From NCBI RefSeq assembly GCF_900116205.1, contig NZ_FOZS01000001.1, positions 62,001 to 126,000 on the forward strand: a stretch of DNA of 64,000 nucleotides, in the 5' to 3' direction. Numbering within the stretch: position 1 is the first letter of the stretch; each line of letters begins with the position of its first letter. The stretch comes from Halostagnicola kamekurae. GTDB lineage: Archaea > Halobacteriota > Halobacteria > Halobacteriales > Natrialbaceae. Under the pieces are notes generated by a model. It worked only from the letters and a program-made list of their open reading frames with translations. It did no database searches and was not told the origin of the DNA. This document shows, one piece after another, positions 7,985-16,045 of the stretch. The position numbers were made by a program, and so were the translations under genes.

Positions 7985-8257
7985 CTACGAGCGGACCTCG
8001 CCGCGACGACGCGGACGTTCGTTCGATACCGTTTCACCGAGTTCGAACGCTCGCGCGAGCGTTCGAGACCGTGACCTCGTCGATCGACCATCCTCGATTC
8101 GATCGATCGAGCGTCGCTTCCAGACGTCGAGACGCCGGTATCGTCGAACGGTTTTCGCGGAGTAATATTCTATTACTCGCCCTCGAGAGGCCGCCTCAGT
8201 CAGTCGCCGAACCGTCACGGCGATATCATCCGTTATAGGCGAGTTAGAATCGTTCAC
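7985..8257 (-). CDS. Doubtful 90-residue hypothetical protein
   Basis: A GTG-started ORF of 90 residues. The first 40 residues (DDIAVTVRRLTEAASRGRVIEYY) could be a helical domain; the rest is Arg-rich. A TATA-like GTTTTAGAC lies only about 15 bases upstream, too close for this start. It occupies an otherwise gene-free gap between tbp and the DUF7344-like gene. I cannot assign a family and it may not be translated. Confidence 0.28.
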   Translation of the reverse strand: MNDSNSPITDDIAVTVRRLTEAASRGRVIEYYSAKTVRRYRRLDVWKRRSIDRIEDGRSTRSRSRTLARAFELGETVSNERPRRRGEVRS

Positions 8258-8363
8258 CGGGTCTAAAACGGCACCAAATGGTCCAAATTAACGGCGAATC
8301 ATCCAAACCAGACGAACGACCGACTCGGTTTAACAGGTCTCACAAGAGGAGCATCAGGTGCCG

Positions 8364-8750
8364 ATGAAGATTCCGCACCCGACAACGAACCGAGTGTCGC
8401 CCGCCGCGGAGCCGGGGCTCGAGAGCCTCACGCTGGATACGCTCCAGCGCGTCCTGAACAGCCGTCGGCGCCGAGCGATCATCCGGTACGTCCTCGCAGC
8501 CGGCGAATCCGTTACCGTCACCCAACTCGTCAGGGCGGTCTCCGAGTCGGAAAACGATCCGACCCTCGAGACGACCTTCCTCGAGCGGTGTCAGCGAGTG
8601 CACGACTCGCTCTCACAGACCCACCTCCCCACGCTCGAGGAACACGGCATCGTCGAGTACGAACGCGGAGTCGGTCGCGTCTCCCCCGCCGCACACCTGT
8701 TGACCCTCGAGCCGTACGTCGGTCCCGGATCGACCGACGACGAGCCGTAG
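8364..8750 (+). CDS. Winged-helix protein of the haloarchaeal DUF7344 type
   Basis: A 128-residue cytoplasmic protein, probably a small transcription regulator. The central region, LDTLQRVLNSRRRRAIIRY (about 22-42) followed by GESVTVTQLVRAVSE, matches the haloarchaeal DUF7344 winged-helix family, with a second part, THLPTLEEHGIVEYERGVGRV, typical of the wing. I chose the ATG at 8364 over the GTG two codons upstream. A perfect 8-bp hairpin follows the gene. The target is unknown. Confidence 0.7.
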   Translation: MKIPHPTTNRVSPAAEPGLESLTLDTLQRVLNSRRRRAIIRYVLAAGESVTVTQLVRAVSESENDPTLETTFLERCQRVHDSLSQTHLPTLEEHGIVEYERGVGRVSPAAHLLTLEPYVGPGSTDDEP

Positions 8751-8803
8751 GGTCGTCCCGCTGACGCTTTCTGCGATCACCGCCGTTTCGATTCCTATTT
8801 TCG

Positions 8804-8826
8804 GGTGCGACGCCCCCTGTCGCACC
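8804..8826 (+). terminator. Hairpin after the DUF7344-like gene
   Basis: GGTGCGAC (8804-8811) pairs perfectly with GTCGCACC (8819-8826) around a seven-base loop, 54 bases after the stop codon. There is no T-run, so termination is only a possibility; it could be an RNA processing site or an operator. Confidence 0.35.
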
Positions 8827-8828
8827 GA

Positions 8829-8886
8829 TTGACCCACGGTATGCGGTCAATACTGGTTCTGTTAGATAGGTCAGCCAGTGTATAAC
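8829..8886 (+). promoter_or_regulatory. Inverted repeat TTGACC-N10-GGTCAA and TATA box before the exported-protein gene
   Basis: TTGACC (8829-8834) and GGTCAA (8845-8850) form a perfect inverted repeat with a ten-base spacer, 31 bases before a TATA-like TATAAC at 8881-8886. The predicted start of transcription near 8909 leaves a nine-base leader to the ATG at 8918. The position just upstream of the TATA box suits an activator site. This is inference from symmetry and spacing only. Confidence 0.4.
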
Positions 8887-8917
8887 TAATGATATCGTGA
8901 CTGTCTCGAAATCCGCA

Positions 8918-9790
8918 ATGAAGCGACGAACGTTTGTGATCGGTGCGGGGGGAATCGGTGCAGCAACGATCGGCGGTCTCGCGTTCGCGGACACTGCAGC
9001 CGCCGAAGTCGAGGCGGGTCTGTTCAGCGTCGAGGACGAGCACTTCGATACGAACAGCGGGCGACTGGATCGACTCGAGTTGGCGGACGTTACCGTCTTC
9101 GCGTCGTGGAAGGGGTTTTCCCATCCCGTCGAGTCGGTCGACTGGGTTCTCGAGGCGACCGTGGACGGCGAGGGATTCGAACCGATCGGAACGGCGAACG
9201 TGACCTTCGACGAGCCGGACGAGTACGAGGGCGACGCCTCGAGTACGTCGATCGAACGTATCGATCTCGTCGAGGAGTTCGGACGGGAGACTTTCGAGGT
9301 GAACGGCGACGAGTCCTACGAGACGGACGCGACCGAACGGTTCGACATCGAGTTCAGGGTCACCGCGACGGTCGCGGACGTCGACGGAAACGAGGTCGAA
9401 GAATCGGTCACGGGCGGATCGACCGTGGGCATCACGAACATCGGCGCCGAGGTCGACGTCGGTGGCGAGGGCGACATCGACGGCGAGCAGGAGGACGGAT
9501 CCGAGTACGGACCCGTCGAGACGATGGACGGCGTCGAGGCGTGGACCGGGTGGAACCCGTTCACCGTCGACCTCGTGAACACGAATCCCTATCCCGTAAT
9601 TGCGACCGTGGAGTGGGCCATCTCCGACGACACGAAACACGAACTCGAGGCGGGCGAAGAAGAGACGGTGACGTCCCCGCTGCTCTCGAGCGACGGGACC
9701 TCCGCTCACTCGAGGTCCCAATCGAAGGTCGACGCCGCGGAGACGAAAGAGGAGTTCGTCGGCCTCGGCGAGGTCACGGAGGCCGACTAG
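8918..9790 (+). CDS. Tat-exported acidic protein, function unknown
   Basis: A 290-residue protein with a twin-arginine-type signal, MKRRTFVIGAGGIGAATIGG, and a likely cleavage after AFADTAAA. The mature part is very acidic (EVDVGGEGDIDGEQEDGSEY) and predicted to be beta-rich, as in many haloarchaeal surface proteins; no named domain is recognised. The ATG at 8918 is chosen because it places KRR at the N-terminus. The next gene, a lipoprotein, starts three bases after this stop, so the two are likely one operon and may act together outside the membrane. Confidence 0.7.
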   Translation: MKRRTFVIGAGGIGAATIGGLAFADTAAAEVEAGLFSVEDEHFDTNSGRLDRLELADVTVFASWKGFSHPVESVDWVLEATVDGEGFEPIGTANVTFDEPDEYEGDASSTSIERIDLVEEFGRETFEVNGDESYETDATERFDIEFRVTATVADVDGNEVEESVTGGSTVGITNIGAEVDVGGEGDIDGEQEDGSEYGPVETMDGVEAWTGWNPFTVDLVNTNPYPVIATVEWAISDDTKHELEAGEEETVTSPLLSSDGTSAHSRSQSKVDAAETKEEFVGLGEVTEAD

Positions 9791-9793
9791 GCG

Positions 9794-10459
9794 ATGGCGA
9801 CTCGCCGCGAGGCGCTCGTCGGCGGCGCCGGGGCGCTCGGGCTTCTGGTCGCCGGCTGCTCGAGCGTTCCGCTGCGCTCGGAGGATTCCGACGAGGGCGA
9901 CGGTGGGCCGGACCGGAGTACCGAAGGGCCGCCAGCCGACGCCGAAAGCGACGGCTCGACCGCCGATCGAGACGGACCGGGAACCGCGGCGGTCAACTAC
10001 GAGATCGAGATCGATCGGCGGCATCAGCCACGGGTCGGCGATCCGATCGACCTCGAGTTCACCGTCTCGAACGACGGGAAGCAGTCGGGGGCCTACGACT
10101 ATCGGGTTCGTCTCGAGCACGAAGACGGACCCCTGGGCGGAGACGAGCGTATCTCGGGCGTACTCTCGAGCGGGAGCAAGGAGGTGTTCGACTTCGAGTT
10201 CGCGCCGCCGCGTGCGGGCGTCGTCGCAGTGCTGGTTGACGACGAGATCGTCGACGAGTTTCGCGCTCGAGGGCGGCGAGACGACGATGATACCGACGAC
10301 GGTGACGAGAGCGAGGAGGCAAACGACAAAACAGGGTCTGTCGCCACGGGTGGCGAGGGAACGATCGTTGGAACGGCGGCGAGTGAACCCGAAGACGGAA
10401 GCGAACTCACCAGCGAACGGGCAGTAGTGTGTGCGACGAGTTCTCCGGACTGTTCGTGA
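9794..10459 (+). CDS. Tat lipoprotein with a CARDB-like beta-sandwich
   Basis: A 221-residue predicted lipoprotein: MATRREALVGGAGALGLLVAGC ends in a lipobox (LVAGC, Cys22) that would be lipid-anchored after Tat export. A very acidic linker (about 28-65) leads to a CARDB-like domain at about 75-150 (RVGDPIDLEFTVSNDGK...RVRLEHEDGPLG), then a second acidic, Thr/Glu-rich tail. It starts three bases after the stop of the preceding Tat protein. CARDB-like domains in archaea are generally adhesion or stalk modules; the specific role here is unknown. Confidence 0.7.
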   Translation: MATRREALVGGAGALGLLVAGCSSVPLRSEDSDEGDGGPDRSTEGPPADAESDGSTADRDGPGTAAVNYEIEIDRRHQPRVGDPIDLEFTVSNDGKQSGAYDYRVRLEHEDGPLGGDERISGVLSSGSKEVFDFEFAPPRAGVVAVLVDDEIVDEFRARGRRDDDDTDDGDESEEANDKTGSVATGGEGTIVGTAASEPEDGSELTSERAVVCATSSPDCS

Positions 10460-10527
10460 GAGTCCAGCTACGACGGAGGGGATACTACTCCGTCGTGAAA
10501 AGAGGTTTGTGTAGACGTGTTGAATAG

Positions 10528-10725
10528 ATGGTCGAGATGAATGCGAAAATCCTCGGTGCTCTCGCCTGTGGGAGCCTCATGATCTTCGTAGCCCCTGCCG
10601 TTTCAGGAGTGATCTCCGGTATCCCCATTGAGGCAGCGTTGCAATTTATAGGCGGTGTGATAGCTATATTCAGTGCGTCGCTGCTACTTCGAGAGGTAGT
10701 TCGAGAACCAAACCCAACCGAGTGA
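10528..10725 (+). CDS. Small two-segment membrane protein
   Basis: A 65-residue hydrophobic protein with two predicted membrane helices (about 7-27, ILGALACGSLMIFVAPAVSG, and 33-53) and a charged C-terminus (LREVVREPNPTE). The alternative ATG three codons in (MNAKIL) is equally plausible. It stands alone between the lipoprotein gene and the convergent hisG, whose 3' end is 27 bases away. No family recognised. Confidence 0.5.
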   Translation: MVEMNAKILGALACGSLMIFVAPAVSGVISGIPIEAALQFIGGVIAIFSASLLLREVVREPNPTE

Positions 10726-10752
10726 ATCCTGCTTCGACAGGCACGCCAGTGA

Positions 10753-11607
10753 CTATTCGACGAGACGTTCGATTTCGGTCACCAAAATGTCGCTCGCGCC
10801 GGCGTTTTTGACTTCGGTGATCGTCTCGAACACGTCCCGTTCGTCGACGACGGCGTGGACCGCGACCTTCTCGCCCTCGCCGTTGGCGACGTCCATCACG
10901 GTCGGGCCGCCGAGACCGGGGATGACCTCGCGAACGTCCTCGAGGTCGTCCCGGGGGACGTTCATCATCAGGTAGCGCTTGCCGTCCGCAGAGAGGACCG
11001 ACGAGAGCGCCGTCTGGATCTCGCGGACCTTCGGGTCGTCGGCGACGTCGTCTCGAGCGAACAGGTGGACAGAACTCGAGAGGACGTCCGCGACGACACC
11101 GAGGTTGTTCATTCTGAGGGTCGTGCCGGTGGAAGTGATATCGACGATGGCGTCGGCCATCTCGACGTGGGGCGTGAGTTCCGTCGCGCCGGTGACCTCG
11201 ACGATGTCGGGTTCGATGCCGGCGTCGTCGAAGAACTCGCGGGTGACGTTCGGGAACTCGGTCGCGACGGTCTTGCCAGCCAGGTCCGCGACGGCGTCGA
11301 TGTCGCCGTCCTCGGGCGAGGCGAGCACGAGCCGACAGCGGCCGAACTCGAGGTCGAGCAGCTCTTCGACGCGGTCGGTCTGTGCTTCGCGGACCTGATC
11401 GAGGCCGGTGATGCCGAGGTCGGCCGCGCCGTCGGCGACGTACTCGGGGATGTCGGCCGCGCGAGCGAACAGGATCGTCACGTCCGGATCGACCGTCTCG
11501 GCGTAGAGCTTGCGGTCGGCACCGTTTTCGATATGGAGTCCCGCCCGCTCTAGGAGATCGATCGTCGGCTCGTGCAGGCGGCCCTTGTTGGGAACGGCGA
11601 TACGCAT
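10753..11607 (-). CDS. hisG: ATP phosphoribosyltransferase (histidine biosynthesis, first step), long form
   Basis: A 284-residue enzyme that joins ATP and PRPP to make phosphoribosyl-ATP, the committed step of histidine synthesis. It starts [15 protein letters not shown], the standard HisG N-terminus. The PRPP-binding segment [18 protein letters not shown] lies near residues 150-167. The C-terminal regulatory domain (about 205-284, [24 protein letters not shown]) marks the long, self-sufficient form that is normally feedback-inhibited by histidine and needs no HisZ. The ATG at 11607 is used; the longer frame is not family-like. No other his gene is adjacent. Confidence 0.95.
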   Translation of the reverse strand: MRIAVPNKGRLHEPTIDLLERAGLHIENGADRKLYAETVDPDVTILFARAADIPEYVADGAADLGITGLDQVREAQTDRVEELLDLEFGRCRLVLASPEDGDIDAVADLAGKTVATEFPNVTREFFDDAGIEPDIVEVTGATELTPHVEMADAIVDITSTGTTLRMNNLGVVADVLSSSVHLFARDDVADDPKVREIQTALSSVLSADGKRYLMMNVPRDDLEDVREVIPGLGGPTVMDVANGEGEKVAVHAVVDERDVFETITEVKNAGASDILVTEIERLVE

Positions 11608-11786
11608 TGGGCGGATATTAGCGGTCCCGCGGGAATTGTCTTTCCTTTCGGGCGATAGGCGAGCACGGCAAGCACCACGAGCGCCGTCGACGGCGGTTCT
11701 CGCGCATGCTGTCTCTCGCGTAGGCCGTGGGTTCTCGTTCTCACGTAGGCTGTAGACCTTTGTACGGACGCCTCGAGGAGTCAAGC

Positions 11787-13133
11787 ATGTCGAGTTCACC
11801 ACGCGTTATCGTCGTCGGTGCCGGACTCGCCGGGCTCGTCGCCTCGCGACACCTCGCGGCCGCCGGTGCGGACGTGACCTGCCTCGAGCGTCGCGAAACC
11901 GTCGGCGGGCGCGTCCGAACGGCCACTCGAGACGGGTTTCGACTCGATCGAGGGTTCCAGGTGCTTTTCACCGGCTATCCGGCAGTTCGACGAGAGCTCG
12001 ACCTCGAGGCGCTCGAACTCAGGCGGTTCGCCCCCGGAGCCGTGCTCGCAGGGCCGGACGGCCGCTCGACGCTCGGCGATCCGGTTCGGGACCCGACTGC
12101 GCTGCTCGCGACGCTTCGAAACGGCGACGTGACCCTCGGCGACAAGCTTCGCGTGCTCCGGCTTCGAGCCGCGCTGGCGCGGCGACCCTTGGAGTTCGAG
12201 GCGGTGTTCGCTGGCGGCGAGGACGACGAGTCGATCGCGGAGTTCCTCCGCGAGCGCGGCTTCTCCGAACGATTCCTCGAGAATTTCGCCGGACCGTTCT
12301 ACCGCGGGATCACGCTCGACCGATCGCTTTCGACCTCGAAACGCGTCTTCGAGTATACGTTCGCGGCGCTCGCGGCGGGGCATATCGCGGTGCCCGCAGA
12401 CGGGATGGGTGCGATCACCGCTCAACTGGCCTCGAACGCGCGGCGGGCCGGCGCGGCCGTCGAGACGGAGACCGCGGTCACCGCCATCGGCGAGAAGCGG
12501 AGCGGCGCTTCCGACTCCGATGAGGGTACGAACGAAAGGGGGCGTTCCGTCGCGGTCGAAGTCGCGAACGGCGGCGATCGGACCGCAGATGCCGTCGTCC
12601 TCGCCACAGATCCGAAAGCGGCGCGCGAGCTGACCGGACTCGAGTCGATACCCACCGACGCGAGGTCCTGCGTCACGCAGTACTACCGGCTTCCCGCAGA
12701 CACGGGACTCGAGACGGAGTCGCGGCTATTGTTGAACACGGGAGAGCGAGGGCCGAATCACGTCGTCCCCCACAGCGACGTCGCGCCGGAGTACGCGCCC
12801 GAAGGCGCGACGCTCGTGAGCGCGACCTTTCTCGGCGACCGTGAGGAGGACGACGGAGAACTCACGGAGCTGACCGGAGAGTGCCTCGAGTCGTGGTATC
12901 GGACCCAGCGATTCGATCGACTCGAGCCGATCCACACCGACCGAGTTCAGTTCGCGCAGTTCGCCCAGCCCCCCGGTATCCACGAAACGCTCCCAGACGT
13001 TCGAGACGCGGGAGACGGCGTCTACCTCGCCGGCGAGTACACGCGCTGGTCGTCGATTCAGGGAGCGATGGCGAGCGGTCGTGCGGCGGCCGAGGCCGTC
13101 GTCGACGACTACTCTCGAGGCACTGGTCGGTGA
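11787..13133 (+). CDS. FAD-dependent amine-oxidase/protoporphyrinogen-oxidase-like oxidoreductase
   Basis: A 448-residue flavoprotein. The N-terminal dinucleotide-binding motif [21 protein letters not shown] is at about residues 6-26, followed by the conserved [12 protein letters not shown] (the FAD-ribityl/GGR motif). The C-terminal FAD motif [21 protein letters not shown] is at about 415-435. This architecture belongs to the amine oxidase/phytoene desaturase/HemG superfamily; the substrate is not evident. The ATG at 11787 is used because the dinucleotide motif then sits at the usual distance from the start. It lies between divergent hisG and the convergent SpoIIM-like gene. Confidence 0.82.
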   Translation: MSSSPRVIVVGAGLAGLVASRHLAAAGADVTCLERRETVGGRVRTATRDGFRLDRGFQVLFTGYPAVRRELDLEALELRRFAPGAVLAGPDGRSTLGDPVRDPTALLATLRNGDVTLGDKLRVLRLRAALARRPLEFEAVFAGGEDDESIAEFLRERGFSERFLENFAGPFYRGITLDRSLSTSKRVFEYTFAALAAGHIAVPADGMGAITAQLASNARRAGAAVETETAVTAIGEKRSGASDSDEGTNERGRSVAVEVANGGDRTADAVVLATDPKAARELTGLESIPTDARSCVTQYYRLPADTGLETESRLLLNTGERGPNHVVPHSDVAPEYAPEGATLVSATFLGDREEDDGELTELTGECLESWYRTQRFDRLEPIHTDRVQFAQFAQPPGIHETLPDVRDAGDGVYLAGEYTRWSSIQGAMASGRAAAEAVVDDYSRGTGR

Positions 13134-13213
13134 CGACGAAACCACCGACGCGGCGCGCCGACTCCCGAACGGCGAAGTAGCGTCGAAGCGTTGCGATCGA
13201 GCTTCCGACCGCC

Positions 13214-14086
13214 CTAGGCAGCCTGCGTCGGGAACAGGAGTTCCGCGACCGGAATCGTCAAGTAGGCCTCGACGAACGCCGCGACCACGAGCATGAGCCA
13301 GGCGAAGACGACCAACAGGGCCGTCCGGGCGAGATACGATTTCGTAAACAGCGCTTCGTGAGTACCGAGAACGCGCTGACCTGCCCGGTAGACGAACCTG
13401 AATCCGACGCCAGCGCCGACGAAAAGCGCAGTCAGTTCGAAGATGCCGTGTGGGACCAACAGCGCGAGGATCAGCCCGTAGCCGACTTCCCCGCCGATGG
13501 CGACGGCGATGTTTCCGATGAGCAGTCCGTTGAACGTCATGACGAAGAACGTGAACACGCCGAGGGTCAGCGCGCCGAGGATCGACGCGAGAAACGGCGG
13601 CGTGTTCTTGAAGATGAAAAAGGTCGCCGAGGTCTCGAGTGCGACGCCGCCACCGCCCCCGAGACCGGCCGGATCGATCTCAGCACCCTCTAGCTCGCCG
13701 CCCTCGAGTTCCTCCATGATGAGCTCGAGGAACAGTTCGGTCAGGTCGATCCCGGCGGCAGCGAGCGCGACCCCGGCCGCTATCCCGAGCGCGAAGAGAC
13801 CGCCGGAGAACCAGACGTACCGGCGGTGCTCGGCCCAGGCGGCCGAAAGCCGGTGGGCCACGGTCGGCGCCTTCGCGGACGTGACGAGAGCCGCTCCGAT
13901 CAGTCCGAGGCCGAGGAGCGTCGCACCCGCTGCGGCGTCGGCGGCGTCGGAGACGACGAACGCCGTGCCGGCCGACAGAAACGAGGCCAGCGCGAGGATC
14001 GAGAGCAACGCGCTCCAGTTTCTGACCGCGTGCTGCGAGGAGGGGTGACGACCGTCGCCGCCGTCGTCGCGTTCGGGACCGTTCAT
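13214..14086 (-). CDS. SpoIIM-like (stage II sporulation protein M family) membrane protein
   Basis: A 290-residue integral membrane protein with about six hydrophobic segments. The conserved SpoIIM region includes FIFKNTPPFLASILGALTLG and, later, GEVGYGLILALLVPHGIFEL, the PHGIFE motif being diagnostic. Archaea do not sporulate; the family in archaea is usually described as an uncharacterised membrane protein. The N-terminus is a charged tail (MNGPERDDGGDGRHPSS), which is why I use the ATG at 14086 rather than the longer frame. The deaminase gene diverges 136 bases upstream. Confidence 0.82.
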   Translation of the reverse strand: MNGPERDDGGDGRHPSSQHAVRNWSALLSILALASFLSAGTAFVVSDAADAAAGATLLGLGLIGAALVTSAKAPTVAHRLSAAWAEHRRYVWFSGGLFALGIAAGVALAAAGIDLTELFLELIMEELEGGELEGAEIDPAGLGGGGGVALETSATFFIFKNTPPFLASILGALTLGVFTFFVMTFNGLLIGNIAVAIGGEVGYGLILALLVPHGIFELTALFVGAGVGFRFVYRAGQRVLGTHEALFTKSYLARTALLVVFAWLMLVVAAFVEAYLTIPVAELLFPTQAA

Positions 14087-14222
14087 GCGTCGACGTTCGG
14101 GTAAATGACTGTTAAATCCGCCGACTGGACGGCGACCGAACGGCCATCGCTCGCTGACGACGACCGCGACGGCGCTCGAACCGATCGACAGCCTCACACT
14201 CGCGGACGAGAAAGGCGATCCA

Positions 14223-15521
14223 ATGACGACGCTCGAGATCACCGGCGGGGCGGTCCTGCGTCCCGACGCGACGGTCGAACGCGCCGACGTACTGGTCGAT
14301 CAGGACGCGGGAACGATCCTCGAGATCGGACCCGACCTCGAGGGGACGGCCGACGAGACCCTCGACGCCGCGGACTCGCTCGTGACGCCCGGCTTCGTCA
14401 ACGGCCACACGCACGTCGCGATGACCCTCCTTCGCGGGTATGCGGACGACAAACCGCTCGAGGCGTGGCTTCGAGAGGACATCTGGCCCGCGGAGGGCGC
14501 AATGACGCCCGAAGACATCCGCGCCGGCGCGGAGCTCGGGCTCCTCGAGATGATCAAAGGCGGGACGACGGCCTTCGCGGACATGTACTTCGAAGTCCCC
14601 GAAATCGTCGCTGCGGTCGAGCAAACGGGCGTTCGAGCCGTACTCGGCCACGGAATCGTCACCGTCGGCAAGGACGAGGGGGCGGCACACGAGGACGCCG
14701 CCGAAAGTCTCGCCGTCGCCGAGGAGTTCGACGGCGCCGCCGCCGGCCGGATTTCGACGGTGTTCGCGCCCCACTCGCTGACGACCGTCGGCGCGTCGTA
14801 CCTCGAGGAGTTCGTCCCGAAGGCCCGCGACGCGGGCGTTCCGATCCACTACCACGCGAACGAGACCGAGGACGAAGTCGCACCGATCGTCGACGAACAC
14901 GGGGTTCGACCGCTCGAGTACGCCGCCGAACGCGGCCTGCTCGGGGCCGAGGACTTCGTTGCACACGGCGTCCACGTCGACGAGCAGGAGATTGAACTGC
15001 TCGCCGAGGCCGGAACGAGCGTGATCCACTGTCCCGCCTCGAACATGAAACTGGCCAGCGGCATGGCACCGATCCAGCGCCTGCTCGAGGCGGGCGTCAC
15101 CGTCGGCCTCGGCACGGACGGCGCGGCCTCGAACAACGACCTCTCGATGCTCGACGAGGCACGGGACGCGGCGATGCTCGGCAAACTGGCGGCGTCGGAC
15201 GCGAGCGCCGTCCCGGCCGAGTCGGTTGTGAAAATGCTCACCGCGGGAAGCGCCGACGCGCTGGGCCTCGAGTCGGGTCGCATCGAACCCGGCGCGCCCG
15301 CCGACCTCGCGGTGGTCGACCTCGAGAAGCCACACCTCGTGCCGGCCCACGACCTCGTGAGCCACCTCGCGTACGCCGCCGAAGCGGGTGACGTGCGCCA
15401 CACGATCTGTGACGGGGCGATTCTCATGGCCGACCGTGAGGTCAGGACGCTCGAGGAATCGCGTGTTCTCGAGCGCGCAGGCGAGCGAGCAACCGCGCTT
15501 TCGGACCGGACCGAGCGGTGA
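14223..15521 (+). CDS. mtaD: 5'-methylthioadenosine/S-adenosylhomocysteine deaminase (amidohydrolase family)
   Basis: A 432-residue metal-dependent deaminase expected to convert MTA and SAH to the inosyl forms, a salvage route for SAM by-products. Metal ligands are visible: His62 and His64 in GFVNGHTHVAM, a His in HYHANETEDE, a His in VAHGVHVDE, and the Asp of GLGTDGAASNNDLSML. The GGTTAFADMYFE stretch is typical of the family. This window also contains ahcY, giving two routes for SAH. The start ATG at 14223 gives the normal beta-rich N-terminus (MTTLEITGGAVLRPDA). Haloarchaeal members are sometimes simply annotated as amidohydrolase. Confidence 0.87.
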   Translation: MTTLEITGGAVLRPDATVERADVLVDQDAGTILEIGPDLEGTADETLDAADSLVTPGFVNGHTHVAMTLLRGYADDKPLEAWLREDIWPAEGAMTPEDIRAGAELGLLEMIKGGTTAFADMYFEVPEIVAAVEQTGVRAVLGHGIVTVGKDEGAAHEDAAESLAVAEEFDGAAAGRISTVFAPHSLTTVGASYLEEFVPKARDAGVPIHYHANETEDEVAPIVDEHGVRPLEYAAERGLLGAEDFVAHGVHVDEQEIELLAEAGTSVIHCPASNMKLASGMAPIQRLLEAGVTVGLGTDGAASNNDLSMLDEARDAAMLGKLAASDASAVPAESVVKMLTAGSADALGLESGRIEPGAPADLAVVDLEKPHLVPAHDLVSHLAYAAEAGDVRHTICDGAILMADREVRTLEESRVLERAGERATALSDRTER

Positions 15522-15665
15522 TGTAGATGCGAATTGCGCGACGAATCGTCGACTGGGAATCGTCGAGGTCCGAATCGAAACGATCGGCAGAGGTCGATCG
15601 ATAAACTATCTGAGCCGGTTTCGGCCCGTTTGAACGACCAAAAGTGAGCTGAACCGACACGAAGG

Positions 15666-15675
15666 TTTATTTAAA
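15666..15675 (+). promoter_or_regulatory. Orphan TATA box TTTATTTAAA
   Basis: A strong AT box in a gene-free stretch, 145 bases after the mtaD stop. By the usual 25-26 bp spacing, transcription would begin near 15696, which is exactly the first base of a hairpin. Confidence 0.45.
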
Positions 15676-15695
15676 GTCGCTGAATTTTTCCACTG

Positions 15696-15741
15696 GGTGT
15701 GGTTCGGGACAGGTAGTTCGGGAAGAACTGTTCGCCACACC
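15696..15741 (+). ncRNA. Candidate structured small RNA
   Basis: GGTGTGG (15696-15702) pairs with CCACACC (15735-15741), enclosing an inner hairpin AGTTC-GGGAA-GAACT. The predicted transcription start coincides with the first base of the outer stem. The 3' end is unknown, so the coordinates cover only the stem-loop. No RNA family is recognised. Confidence 0.3.
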
Positions 15742-16045
15742 GGCTGACCGGCCGACGGAACCGCCCGAATCGACCGGGCACAGCGTGTCAGAGGCACCGC
15801 CTTCCGTCGCCGGCAGCGCCAACGGTCGAGAATTCGACGCGTCCGGTCGTCTCCCGCCGGGAGACGGCCACGTTTCTGTTCAGTCGCCAGTGGTGCGCTC
15901 CCGTTCATCGGCAGTGCTGCGATCCCGTTCGGTCGTCGATGTCGCGTGTCCGTTCAGTGGTCGGTGAGCGACATCGTCATTCGAACGCCAGTTCAGCGTG
16001 ACGGTTCGAACCGCACGTTCGGCCGTAACTGTTCGAAACCTCGGT

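Larger units (their letters stand above)
15522..16045. other. 524-base gene-free stretch between convergent mtaD and nasA
   Basis: I see no convincing protein gene here. ORFs in it (for example a GTG ORF at 15785-15967) have arginine- and serine-rich translations with no sign of selection. It does contain a strong TATA-like box followed by a hairpin, annotated separately as a candidate small RNA. Confidence 0.5.

Noticed and set aside
9106-10239. A 377-residue plus-strand ORF over the two exported proteins
   Set aside because: Arg-rich frame shadow crossing the boundary of two well-formed genes.
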